Assembly: GCF_023656515.1 (NCBI RefSeq)
Contig: NZ_JAMOFV010000006.1
Coordinates: forward strand, 1,031,975 to 1,095,974
Direction: 5' to 3'
DNA length: 64,000 nt
DNA from: Clostridium swellfunianum
GTDB taxonomy: Bacteria > Bacillota > Clostridia > Clostridiales > Clostridiaceae
The position numbers and the translations under genes were made by a program. The notes beneath the pieces are model-generated. The model saw only the letters and a program-made list of their open reading frames with translations. It was not told the DNA's origin and did no database searches. How positions within the stretch are numbered: the first letter of the stretch is position 1; the number at the start of each line of letters is the position of its first letter. This document shows positions 9,758-18,077 of the stretch, in pieces.

Positions 9758-11422
9758 ATGGAAAAGACATGGTGGAAAGAAGCGGTAGCTTATCAAATAT
9801 ATCCAAGAAGTTTCATGGATTCTAATGGTGATGGAATAGGTGATATAAAAGGTATTATAACTAAGCTGGACTATTTAAAAGAACTCGGCATAGATGTAAT
9901 TTGGGTTTGCCCAATGTATAAGTCTCCAAATGACGATAATGGATATGATATAAGCGATTATCAGGATATTATGGATGAGTTCGGAACCATGGAGGACTTT
10001 AACCTTTTGCTAGAGGGAACCCATAAGCGTGGAATGAAGCTTATAATGGACTTAGTAGTTAATCACACCAGTGATGAGCATCCATGGTTTTTAGAATCTC
10101 GTTCTTCAAAGGATAATGATAAGCGTGACTGGTATATTTGGAGAGATGGAAAAAATGGAGAAGAGCCAAACAATTGGGAAAGTATTTTTAGCGGCTCTGC
10201 TTGGGAGTACGATGAGAAAACTAAACAATATTTTCTTCATATTTTCTCAAGAAGGCAGCCGGATTTAAATTGGAAAAATAAAGACATGCGTAAAGCTGTA
10301 TATAATATGATTAACTGGTGGCTTGATAAAGGGATTGATGGGTTCCGTATTGATGCTATAAGCCATTTGAATAAAGAGGAGAACCTTCAGGATATGCCTA
10401 ATCCAAAAGGTTTAAAATATGTACCTAGCTTTGAGGGGCATTTGAATGTAAAAGGGATTCAAGAGTACCTAGAAGACTTAAAAAAGAATACTTTTGAAAA
10501 GTACGATATCATGACAGTTGGAGAAGCCAGCGGCGTTAAGGTTGAAGAAGCACCTCTTTGGGTTGGGGAAGAAGAGGGAAAGTTCAATATGATATTCCAA
10601 TTTGAGCATTTGTCCTTGTGGAACAAGGAAGGCAAGAAAGCCTTTGATGTCAAAGCTTATAAAAAAGTATTGACTAAATGGCAAAAGGGACTTGAAAACA
10701 GGGGATGGAATGCTTTATTTATAGAAAATCATGATTTGCCTAGAGTTGTATCCACTCTAGGAGAAGATACAAAATACTGGAGAGAAAGTGCCACTTCTTT
10801 AGCGGTTATGTATTTTATGATGAAGGGTACACCTTTTATATACCAAGGACAAGAAATAGGTATGACAAATGTAAAGTTTAATACAATAGAAGAGTACAAT
10901 TGTGTTGGTACTAAAAATCAATACAGAATTAAGAGAGAGCAAGGAATTTCTCATGAAGAGCTAATGGAAATAATATGGGCAACTACAAGAGATAATTCTA
11001 GAACTCCTATGCAGTGGAATAGTTCTATGAATGCAGGCTTTTCAACAGGGAAGCCATGGCTTGGTATGAATCCTAATTACCCAGAAATCAATGTAGAGTC
11101 CCAGAAAAAAGATCCTAACTCGATACTTAACTTCTATAAGAAGATGATTTCTGTAAAAAAGAAAAACCCTATATTTATATATGGGACTTATGATTTGCTC
11201 ATGGAAGAGGATGAACAGGTTTATGCATATACACGTACTTTAGATAATGAAAAGGCAGTTATTATATGCAATTTAACTGATAAAAAAGCTTCTTATGAAT
11301 ATAAGAATATTGATTTAGATTATAATGATCTGGTTATCAGCAATTATGAAGTAGAGCCTCATAATAATACTACGGGCTTTATATTAAAACCATATGAAAC
11401 TAGAGTTTATTGGAAAAGATAA
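9758..11422 (+). CDS. malL: GH13 alpha-glucosidase, predicted alpha-1,4 preference
   Basis: 554 residues, a cytoplasmic (no signal peptide) GH13 subfamily 31-type enzyme that removes terminal glucose from malto- or isomalto-oligosaccharides. The (beta/alpha)8 barrel motifs are clear: DLVVNHTSDEHPWF (region I), GFRIDAISH with nucleophile D199 (region II), TVGEASG with acid/base E256 (region III) and ENHDLPR with D326 (region IV). The residue after the nucleophile is Ala. In this subfamily Ala or Thr there accompanies alpha-1,4 (maltase) preference and Val accompanies alpha-1,6. That specificity is inference. It is flanked by its own operator/promoter and terminator, hence monocistronic. The paralogue is at 16217. 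Confidence 0.9.
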   Translation: MEKTWWKEAVAYQIYPRSFMDSNGDGIGDIKGIITKLDYLKELGIDVIWVCPMYKSPNDDNGYDISDYQDIMDEFGTMEDFNLLLEGTHKRGMKLIMDLVVNHTSDEHPWFLESRSSKDNDKRDWYIWRDGKNGEEPNNWESIFSGSAWEYDEKTKQYFLHIFSRRQPDLNWKNKDMRKAVYNMINWWLDKGIDGFRIDAISHLNKEENLQDMPNPKGLKYVPSFEGHLNVKGIQEYLEDLKKNTFEKYDIMTVGEASGVKVEEAPLWVGEEEGKFNMIFQFEHLSLWNKEGKKAFDVKAYKKVLTKWQKGLENRGWNALFIENHDLPRVVSTLGEDTKYWRESATSLAVMYFMMKGTPFIYQGQEIGMTNVKFNTIEEYNCVGTKNQYRIKREQGISHEELMEIIWATTRDNSRTPMQWNSSMNAGFSTGKPWLGMNPNYPEINVESQKKDPNSILNFYKKMISVKKKNPIFIYGTYDLLMEEDEQVYAYTRTLDNEKAVIICNLTDKKASYEYKNIDLDYNDLVISNYEVEPHNNTTGFILKPYETRVYWKR

Positions 11423-11442
11423 ATTGCTTTAAGTATATCAAT

Positions 11443-11495
11443 AAAAAGACAAAACCTATAATCAAAAAAGTTGGTTATAGGTTTTGTCTTTTTTG
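11443..11495 (+). terminator. Intrinsic terminator of glucosidase 1
   Basis: A perfect stem of about 18 bp (arm AAAAAGACAAAACCTATA at 11443-11460 and its complement from 11476), followed by a T run. Confidence 0.9.
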
Positions 11496-11563
11496 TTTAG
11501 TTTTAATAGCTTATTTTGCAGGTTAAGGTTAAAATATAAGTATCAAATTATATTTAGAATGGA

Positions 11564-11956
11564 GTGGTTATTATAGAATATAGTTTAAAAGAAGGATTAT
11601 CCTATTCAAAAGAAATAGCTGTTGATAAAAATCAAACAGCAAGCTTTTACGGCTCTGGATGCCTTGAGGTTTATGCTACTCCAGCTTTAGTTGCCCTAAT
11701 GGAAAATGCCGCAATGAATTGCGTTCAAGATGAGCTTCCTGAAGGTTTTACTACAGTTGGAATAGAAATAAATGTTAAACATATTAAGGCAACACCTGTA
11801 AATATGAAGGTTAGAGCTGAAGCGGTTCTTGAGAAGATAGATAGAAAAAGACTATTTTTCAAGGTTGAAGCATATGATGAAAAGGGAAAAGTAGGAGAAG
11901 GAACTCATGTTAGGTACATAGTTAATTCAGAAGAATTCCTAAGCAGATTAAAATAG
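11564..11956 (+). CDS. FlK-like hotdog thioesterase family protein
   Basis: 130 residues if the GTG at 11564 is used. A single hotdog-fold domain fills the protein, with GSGCLEVYATPALVALMENAA near residues 27-47 and GIEINVKHIKATPVNMKVRAEA near 64-85, as in fluoroacetyl-CoA-thioesterase-like proteins of clostridia. The likely role is hydrolysis of an acyl-CoA; the substrate is unknown. The only visible Shine-Dalgarno sequence, GGAGTGG, overlaps that GTG. Initiation may therefore be at the in-frame ATT (11570) or ATA (11573), which would begin near the usual M-E-Y family start. It ends 15 bases before fhs and is probably co-transcribed with it. Confidence 0.75.
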   Translation: MVIIEYSLKEGLSYSKEIAVDKNQTASFYGSGCLEVYATPALVALMENAAMNCVQDELPEGFTTVGIEINVKHIKATPVNMKVRAEAVLEKIDRKRLFFKVEAYDEKGKVGEGTHVRYIVNSEEFLSRLK

Positions 11957-11971
11957 TTGGGAGGGTTATAA

Positions 11972-13642
11972 ATGAAAAATGATATTCAAATAGCTCAAGA
12001 AGCTAAAATGGAGCCTATAGTAACCATAGCGGAGAAACTTGGTCTAACAGGTGACGATATAGATTTATATGGAAAGTACAAGTGTAAGATATCCTTGGAT
12101 GTGTTAAGGAAACGTGAAAACAAAGAGAATGGAAAGCTTATATTAGTTACTGCTATAAATCCTACAGCAGCTGGCGAAGGCAAATCTACAGTTACTGTTG
12201 GACTAGGTCAAGCACTTTGCAGGCTTCAAAAAAATGCTGTTATAGCTTTAAGAGAGCCTTCGCTTGGACCTGTATTTGGGGTTAAAGGGGGAGCTGCTGG
12301 CGGAGGTTATGCACAAGTTGTTCCTATGGAAGATATTAATCTTCATTTTACTGGAGATATGCATGCTATTACAGCTACAAATAATCTTCTTTCTGCAGCA
12401 ATAGATAATCACATCCATCAAGGTAATGCTCTTAGAATTGATTCAAGAAGAATTATATTTAGAAGAGTTATGGATATGAATGATAGAGCTCTTAGAGACA
12501 TAGTTGTAGGCATGGGTGGAAAAGCTAACGGATTTTTAAGAGAGGACGGTTTTATGATAACTGTTGCCTCTGAAATTATGGCTATTCTTTGCCTATCAAA
12601 AGACTTAATGGATTTGAAAGAAAGAATGGGAAACATATTGGTTGCTTATAATTTAGACGGTCAGCCAGTATTCTGTAAGGACCTAAAGATTCAAGGAGCT
12701 ATGGCTCTTTTGATGAAGGATGCTATAAAACCTAATTTGGTTCAAACTTTAGAAAATACTCCAGCAATAATTCACGGAGGACCTTTCGCTAACATTGCAC
12801 ATGGCTGCAACAGCCTTTTAGCTACCAAGACAGCTCTTAAGCTGGGGGATTATGTAGTTACTGAGGCAGGCTTTGGGGCTGACCTTGGAGCTGAGAAATT
12901 CTTTGATATTAAGTGCAGGTATGGGGAGTTAAAGCCTGAATGTGTTGTTATAGTTGCAACAGTTAGAGCTCTTAAGCTTCATGGAGGAGTTAAGAAGGAT
13001 GAACTAAGCACTCCAAATGTTGAAGCTCTTGCTAAGGGAATTGAAAATCTTGAAAAGCAAATAGAAAACATTAAGAAGTATGGAGTTTCGCCAGTTGTAG
13101 CTATAAACAGGTTTGTTACTGATAGCGATGAAGAGCTTAATTTTGTTGAAACCTTCTGCAATAAACTTGGAGTTGAAGTTGCTTTAACTGAAGTTTGGGC
13201 AAAAGGCGGAGAAGGCGGTGTCAAGCTAGCAGAGAAAGTTCTTCAGATTTTGGAGAATAATCAAAGTGATTTTAGGGTATTATATGACGAAAAATTAAGT
13301 ATTAAGGAAAAAATGGGTATTATTGCTCGGGAAATATACGGAGCAGATGGTGTAAACTTTACGAAAGATGCCGAAAAACAAATAAAGGAATTAGAAAGCA
13401 TTGGTCTTGATAAGCTTCCGATATGCGTTGCTAAAACTCAATACTCTTTATCCGATAACCAGTTCCTGCTTGGAAGGCCAAGAAACTTTGAGGTAACAGT
13501 TAGAGAAGTAAGAGTATCAAATGGAGCCGGCTTTATAGTTGCTTTGACTGGCGACATAATGGTTATGCCAGGTCTTCCAAAAGTTCCTGCCGCAGAGAAG
13601 ATGGATATCTTAGAAGATGGAACTATAGTAGGATTATTTTAA
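11972..13642 (+). CDS. fhs: Formate-tetrahydrofolate ligase
   Basis: 556 residues, the full family length. The enzyme makes 10-formyl-THF from formate, THF and ATP, feeding purine and formyl-Met synthesis and, in acetogens, the methyl branch of the Wood-Ljungdahl pathway. The nucleotide-binding loop [10 protein letters not shown] is at 64-73, followed by [29 protein letters not shown]-type sequence and the HFTGDMHAI motif. ATG start behind GGGAGG. No other one-carbon genes (folD, metF, acs) are near, so context does not show acetogenesis. Its only apparent operon partner is the upstream thioesterase. Confidence 0.97.
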   Translation: MKNDIQIAQEAKMEPIVTIAEKLGLTGDDIDLYGKYKCKISLDVLRKRENKENGKLILVTAINPTAAGEGKSTVTVGLGQALCRLQKNAVIALREPSLGPVFGVKGGAAGGGYAQVVPMEDINLHFTGDMHAITATNNLLSAAIDNHIHQGNALRIDSRRIIFRRVMDMNDRALRDIVVGMGGKANGFLREDGFMITVASEIMAILCLSKDLMDLKERMGNILVAYNLDGQPVFCKDLKIQGAMALLMKDAIKPNLVQTLENTPAIIHGGPFANIAHGCNSLLATKTALKLGDYVVTEAGFGADLGAEKFFDIKCRYGELKPECVVIVATVRALKLHGGVKKDELSTPNVEALAKGIENLEKQIENIKKYGVSPVVAINRFVTDSDEELNFVETFCNKLGVEVALTEVWAKGGEGGVKLAEKVLQILENNQSDFRVLYDEKLSIKEKMGIIAREIYGADGVNFTKDAEKQIKELESIGLDKLPICVAKTQYSLSDNQFLLGRPRNFEVTVREVRVSNGAGFIVALTGDIMVMPGLPKVPAAEKMDILEDGTIVGLF

Positions 13643-13720
13643 TTTGAAATAGTTTCTAAAAAGTTTATAACATAATTATACAATAAAATGCTAAAAATAT
13701 TATAAAGGGAGTGATAGAAG

Positions 13721-14626
13721 ATGAAAAAGATAAGAACCCTTATAATATTTTTGGCATTATTTATTTTAGTTCCTTTTTATGAAATTAAAGCTGAGGATAT
13801 TCAGCAGGAATATAAAACAGGCAGCTTGATTAATTTGCCAAAGCTAGACCTGAAGGATAATACCTTCATAATTGACTATAAATATGAAGATGTAACTGGT
13901 GACAATGTTAAGGACAATATAATATTAGCAGGAAGCCAAAATGGTGGTATAGAAAGTGAAGATATTACGCTTATAATTCAAAATGGGAGTAGTAAGAAGT
14001 ATTTTCAGCTTTTGTCAGGCAATTATAGCAGGATTGGATTCGGGAAAATCTTTCTAGGAGATTTCAATGGGGATAAGGCACTAGATATGTTTATTAGATT
14101 TGTAGGACTAGATAATAAGCCGTATCCTTTGTACAGCTTAATATCCTTCAAAAATGATAAGCCCAAGTACCTGTTTGGCGGAGAAAATTCCTCTCCAGGG
14201 CTTTCTTTTAACATTGATTTTGTAGATGAATATAAAATAAGTGTATTTAACAGAGATTTAAATAAATTTTACAGCATAGATGCGTCGACTAAGAAAGATA
14301 CCTATAGCAATTTGGGGATTTACGATGATAAAGGTGAGCTTTTAAAGGCTCAGCCAGGAATTTCACAAGCAGCCTGTGAATTGAGACCAGTTGATATAGA
14401 TAAGGATGGTTCCTATGAGCTTATAGGAATTCAAAGCTTATCAGGAATTTCTGAGAAGGATGTAGTCGGCTATGCAAAATCCTTGTGGAAGTTTAATGAT
14501 AATAAGCTGAAGCTATTATCATTGGAAATTATACCATATGCAAAGCCTGGAAGCTCAGAGAATATGGAAAGCATAGTGCCTGTTAGCGGCTTAATTTATA
14601 GATTTTTAAAACCTGAACATCATTAA
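13721..14626 (+). CDS. Secreted FG-GAP/VCBS-like repeat protein
   Basis: 301 residues. A signal peptide is clear (KK-R near the N terminus, hydrophobic residues 6-20, likely cleavage after IKA about residue 24). Short Asp/Gly-rich calcium-loop-like elements recur: DVTGDNVKDN about 56, GDFNGDKALDMF about 112 and DIDKDGSYELIG about 223. These resemble FG-GAP/VCBS beta-propeller blades. No catalytic motif was recognised. It is monocistronic, with a terminator overlapping its stop codon. I infer an extracellular or wall-associated protein of unknown function. Confidence 0.6.
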   Translation: MKKIRTLIIFLALFILVPFYEIKAEDIQQEYKTGSLINLPKLDLKDNTFIIDYKYEDVTGDNVKDNIILAGSQNGGIESEDITLIIQNGSSKKYFQLLSGNYSRIGFGKIFLGDFNGDKALDMFIRFVGLDNKPYPLYSLISFKNDKPKYLFGGENSSPGLSFNIDFVDEYKISVFNRDLNKFYSIDASTKKDTYSNLGIYDDKGELLKAQPGISQAACELRPVDIDKDGSYELIGIQSLSGISEKDVVGYAKSLWKFNDNKLKLLSLEIIPYAKPGSSENMESIVPVSGLIYRFLKPEHH

Positions 14627-14649
14627 TTTTGATGCAGGTTTTATTTTTT
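14608..14649 (+). terminator. Terminator overlapping the end of the repeat-protein gene
   Basis: AAAACCTG and CAGGTTTT, plus CATCA/TGATG, form an imperfect stem followed by ATTTTTT. The stop codon lies inside the hairpin. Confidence 0.75.
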
Positions 14650-14775
14650 CAAAATTTTTAATAAATAATGTGTTATAAAGTAAGTTTTGTGGTAAAATTT
14701 ATATTAAAATTATTTTACTAGGGAATTAAGAAATAATAATTCTTAACCTAATTAGGTACTACAAGGGGGGCTATT

Positions 14776-15318
14776 ATGTACTACGGAGAAAAAGTAAAAC
14801 TAAGAGCTTATAAAAGAGAGGATGTTCCTCTTGCTTGTGAGTATATGAATGATGCTGAACTTAAAGCTCATCTAGGAACCGATGTTCCATTTCCTATGAC
14901 CTTTGACCAAGAGCTGAGATGGTATGAAAGCCTTGCAACAGCAAAGGACAACTATAACTTTGCAATAGAAGATTTAGAAACAGGAAAATATATTGGCGGC
15001 TGTGGAATAAATAATGCAAACTGGCTAAGCCGTGTGGCTACAGTAGGTATATTCATAGGTGACAAAAGCTATTGGAGCAAGGGTTATGGTACCGATGCTA
15101 TGAAGGTTTTGATGAAGTTTGTTTTTGAGCAGATGAATATGAATAAAGTTAAGCTGTTTGTATTTGGTTTCAACAAAAGAGCTCAAAAGTGTTATGAAAA
15201 GTGCGGCTTTAAGGCTGAAGGTATTTTAAGACAAGAACTTTTTAGGGATGGTCATTATTACGATGAAATAGCAATGGGTATTTTAAGAGAAGAGTGGATT
15301 GAAAATAAGGAGTCTTAA
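14776..15318 (+). CDS. GNAT N-acetyltransferase, RimJ/RimL-type
   Basis: 180 residues, one GNAT domain of the RimJ/RimL/SpeG type. The sequence begins MYYGEKVKLRAYKREDVPLA and has the acetyl-CoA loop region SKGYGTDAM (about 99-107) and the late NKRAQKCYEKCGFKAEG motif (about 136-152). Members acetylate ribosomal-protein N termini, polyamines or antibiotics; the substrate cannot be told from sequence. ATG start behind a G-rich AAGGGGGG site. An inverted repeat TTAAGAA-N7-TTCTTAA at 14726-14746 upstream could be an operator. The terminator stem encloses its stop codon. Confidence 0.85.
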   Translation: MYYGEKVKLRAYKREDVPLACEYMNDAELKAHLGTDVPFPMTFDQELRWYESLATAKDNYNFAIEDLETGKYIGGCGINNANWLSRVATVGIFIGDKSYWSKGYGTDAMKVLMKFVFEQMNMNKVKLFVFGFNKRAQKCYEKCGFKAEGILRQELFRDGHYYDEIAMGILREEWIENKES

Positions 15319-15336
15319 TGGACTCCTTATTTTTAT
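15303..15336 (+). terminator. Intrinsic terminator of the acetyltransferase
   Basis: Perfect 12-bp stem (15303-15314 with 15321-15332); the TAA stop is in the loop and TTTT follows. Confidence 0.9.
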
Positions 15337-15450
15337 GAATATATAAATATAGGAATATAAGAATATAACAATTTAAGAAGTTAAATTTGGATTTTTGTAA
15401 TAGGTAATATATAATATTGGTATTATAAAAATGAAAAGCAGGTGAATTAA

Positions 15451-15654
15451 ATGAATAGGGAACAGCTTTTGAACATGGATTCTTTTATGCTTTTGAGCAT
15501 ATTAAATATGAAACTTAGAGATGAATTTGATAGCTTGGATACCTTGTGTGAAGATTTTGATATTGATAAGCAGCAAATTGATTGTAAGCTATACCAAATA
15601 GGCTATAAGTATAAGGAAAGCTTAAATCAATTTGTAGCTGTAGATGCTGAATAA
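15451..15654 (+). CDS. DUF4250 domain protein
   Basis: 67 residues, soluble and acidic. The pattern FMLLSILNMKLRDEFDSLDTLCEDFDID followed by QIGYKYKESLNQF matches the small DUF4250 family of Firmicutes as I remember it. ATG behind AGCAGGTG. Function unknown; the helical layout resembles a small winged-helix-like or recruitment domain, which is speculation. It precedes the VOC gene by 38 bases and is probably in one transcript with it. Confidence 0.7.
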   Translation: MNREQLLNMDSFMLLSILNMKLRDEFDSLDTLCEDFDIDKQQIDCKLYQIGYKYKESLNQFVAVDAE

Positions 15655-15692
15655 CAATTAAGCAGAACTTATTTGTTTAAAGGAGGATTTTG

Positions 15693-16079
15693 ATGAACAT
15701 AAATAAAATACATCACGTTGCAATAATATGTTCTGATTACGAAAAGTCTAAGGACTTTTATGTAAACATACTTGGATTTAGGGTTATTAATGAATTATTT
15801 AGAAAGGAGAGAAACTCCTATAAACTTGATTTAGCAGTTGGAGAGCATGGACAAATAGAGCTTTTTTCTTTCGATAATCCACCTGATAGACCAAGTTACC
15901 CTGAGGCAAGGGGCTTAAGACACTTAGCTTTTGAGGTGGAGGATATTGAGAAAGCTGTTAAGGAGCTTGAAAATAAAGGAGTTATAGTTGAGGCAGTAAG
16001 AATTGATGAGATAACAGGAAAGAAATTCACTTTTTTCTCTGACCCAGATAAGCTTCCCTTAGAGCTTTATGAAAAGTAG
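15693..16079 (+). CDS. gloA2: VOC family protein, GloA2/YaeR-like
   Basis: 128 residues, a single vicinal-oxygen-chelate domain. Likely metal ligands are H8 in IHHVAI, E54 in QIELF, the HLAFEVED histidine and a C-terminal glutamate in LELYE. The closest recalled group is the lactoylglutathione-lyase-like SMU1112c/YaeR family, which is often annotated GloA2 without a proven substrate. The ATG at 15693 has AGGAGG six bases upstream and is better than the TTG just before it. A terminator follows immediately. Confidence 0.8.
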   Translation: MNINKIHHVAIICSDYEKSKDFYVNILGFRVINELFRKERNSYKLDLAVGEHGQIELFSFDNPPDRPSYPEARGLRHLAFEVEDIEKAVKELENKGVIVEAVRIDEITGKKFTFFSDPDKLPLELYEK

Positions 16080-16097
16080 CTTTAATGCTACTTTTTA
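16072..16097 (+). terminator. Intrinsic terminator of the VOC gene
   Basis: AAAAGTAGC (16072-16080) pairs with GCTACTTTT (16087-16095); the arm includes the stop codon. Confidence 0.85.
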
Positions 16098-16102
16098 CTT
16101 GA

Positions 16103-16139
16103 GCAAACGTTTGACATGATTTTCAGGCAAGGCTATACT
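16103..16139 (+). promoter_or_regulatory. Sigma-A promoter with overlapping LacI-type operator (glucosidase 2)
   Basis: GCAAACGTTTGAC at 16103-16115 contains the perfect palindrome CAAACGTTTG. It overlaps the -35 TTGACA (16111-16116), which is 17 bases from TATACT (16134-16139). The geometry is identical to 9659-9695. Confidence 0.75.
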
Positions 16140-16216
16140 TAAAATATATGCTTAGAATTAGCTTGCCTATAAACGGGAAAGCTAGCATTAATCCATAAAG
16201 AAGAGAGGTTTTAAAC

Positions 16217-17902
16217 ATGGAAAAGGCTTGGTGGAAAGAAAGCGTAGTTTATCAGATATACCCTAGAAGCTTTAAGGACAGCAATGGAGATGGAATTGGA
16301 GATTTAAATGGTATAATTGAAAAACTGGATTACTTAAAGGAGCTTGGCATAGATGTCATATGGCTGTCTCCTGTTTATAAATCCCCTAACGACGATAATG
16401 GTTATGATATAAGCGATTATAAAGATATAATGACTGAGTTTGGCACAATGAAAGACTTTAATACATTGCTTCAGGAAGCTCATAAAAGAGGACTTAAGAT
16501 ATTAATGGACTTGGTAGTTAACCATACTTCAGACGAGCATCAATGGTTTGTTGAAAGTAGAAAGTCTGCTGATAATAAATACAGGGATTATTATATATGG
16601 AAAAAAGGCCACAGAAATCAGCAGCCAAATAATTGGGGCTCTGCATTTAGCGGCTCTGCGTGGCAGTATGATGAAAATACTGATATGTATTACCTTCACT
16701 TATTTTCCCCAAAACAGCCAGATTTAAATTGGGAGAATGAAACAGTAAGATATGAAGTTTACGATATGATGAAGTGGTGGATTGATAAGGGAGTAGACGG
16801 CTTTAGAATGGATGTTATAAATTTTATATCCAAAGATCAAGCTTTTCCAGATGGGGCTAAAGGAGAAGGCAGCCTATATGGAGACTTTTCAGCTCATTCC
16901 GTTAATGGACCAAGAGTCCACGAGATTTTAAAGGAAATGAACAGGGAAGTCTTATCAAAATATGATATTATGACTGTTGGAGAAACTCCAGGGGTTTCAC
17001 CTAAGCAGGCGATGGAGTATGTTGGAGAAGATAGAAACGAGCTTCAAATGCTGTTCCAATTTGAGCATGTTTCTATTGGTGATGGGCCAGAGGGAAAGTG
17101 GAGCAACCTTCCAGTAAATATAGTTGAGCTTAAGAGAATTCTATCAAAGTGGCAGAAAGGACTAGAAGATGGAGGTTGGAATAGCCTTTACTGGAATAAT
17201 CATGATCAGCCGAGAGTAGTATCCAGGTTTGGCGATGACAAGGAGTATTGGAAGGAATCTGCAAAGATGCTTGCAACTTGCCTGCACATGCTTCAAGGTA
17301 CTCCTTACATATATCAAGGTGAAGAAATTGGAATGACAAATGTAGCTTTTGAAGCATTGGAAGACTATAGAGACATTGAAACCATAAATGCCTACGAGGA
17401 GCTTGTAAAGATAAAAGGGAAAAATCATGATGAGATAATGAAGGCTATTTATGCAAGAGGAAGAGATAATGCCCGTACCCCAATTCAATGGGACGATAGT
17501 GAAAATGCTGGCTTTACTGTAGGAACTCCTTGGATAAAGGTAAATCCAAACTATAAAAACATAAATGTTAAATCACAAGTTGATGATGAAGATTCTATTT
17601 TCAACTACTATAAAAAGCTTATAAGACTTAGAAAAGAAAATGAAATTATAGTATATGGAACTTATGATTTAATTTTTGAAGAGAGCTGTGAGATTTTTGC
17701 ATACACACGTACTTTAGGAGATAAAAAGCTTCTTGTTATATGCAGCTTCAGCAAAGCTTTAATTGAATTTAAGCTTCCTGAAAATATAAAGTTCAGTAGT
17801 AAGAAATTTATTATTGGAAACTACAAAGATGTAGAAGTAGATAATATAAAAGCATTTACTCTAAAGCCATATGAGGCTAGAGTGTATTTATTAGAAAGTT
17901 AA
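16217..17902 (+). CDS. malL: GH13 oligo-1,6-glucosidase (alpha-glucosidase 2)
   Basis: 561 residues, cytoplasmic. Motifs parallel the first glucosidase: DLVVNHTSDEHQWF, GFRMDVINF with nucleophile D199, TVGETPG with E256 and NNHDQPR with D330. The residue after the nucleophile is Val (DVINF), the signature of alpha-1,6-specific oligo-1,6-glucosidase/isomaltase, in contrast to Ala in the paralogue at 9758. That specificity is inferred from known subfamily residues. ATG behind AGAGAGG. Monocistronic, with its own operator/promoter and terminator. Confidence 0.92.
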   Translation: MEKAWWKESVVYQIYPRSFKDSNGDGIGDLNGIIEKLDYLKELGIDVIWLSPVYKSPNDDNGYDISDYKDIMTEFGTMKDFNTLLQEAHKRGLKILMDLVVNHTSDEHQWFVESRKSADNKYRDYYIWKKGHRNQQPNNWGSAFSGSAWQYDENTDMYYLHLFSPKQPDLNWENETVRYEVYDMMKWWIDKGVDGFRMDVINFISKDQAFPDGAKGEGSLYGDFSAHSVNGPRVHEILKEMNREVLSKYDIMTVGETPGVSPKQAMEYVGEDRNELQMLFQFEHVSIGDGPEGKWSNLPVNIVELKRILSKWQKGLEDGGWNSLYWNNHDQPRVVSRFGDDKEYWKESAKMLATCLHMLQGTPYIYQGEEIGMTNVAFEALEDYRDIETINAYEELVKIKGKNHDEIMKAIYARGRDNARTPIQWDDSENAGFTVGTPWIKVNPNYKNINVKSQVDDEDSIFNYYKKLIRLRKENEIIVYGTYDLIFEESCEIFAYTRTLGDKKLLVICSFSKALIEFKLPENIKFSSKKFIIGNYKDVEVDNIKAFTLKPYEARVYLLES

Positions 17903-17933
17903 TAGTGAGTTTTTAATTTTTTATCAGCAGAGG

Positions 17934-17983
17934 AAAAGCTGTCTTGAATGATTATAGAAAATCATTTTAAGACGGCTTTTTTA
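17934..17983 (+). terminator. Intrinsic terminator of glucosidase 2
   Basis: Long imperfect stem (AAAAGCTGTCTTGAATGATT with its near complement) followed by TTTTTTAT. Confidence 0.8.
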
Positions 17984-18077
17984 TACAGCTTTATGGCATT
18001 GTTTAAAAAATTTTAATTTATATTATGAAGCTTATTACTTTATAATAATAGTGAGAACATTTAATTTTAGGAAAGAG

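Noticed and set aside
11972-13642. Evidence for acetogenic metabolism from fhs
   Set aside because: fhs alone is common in non-acetogenic clostridia and no other Wood-Ljungdahl genes are in the window.
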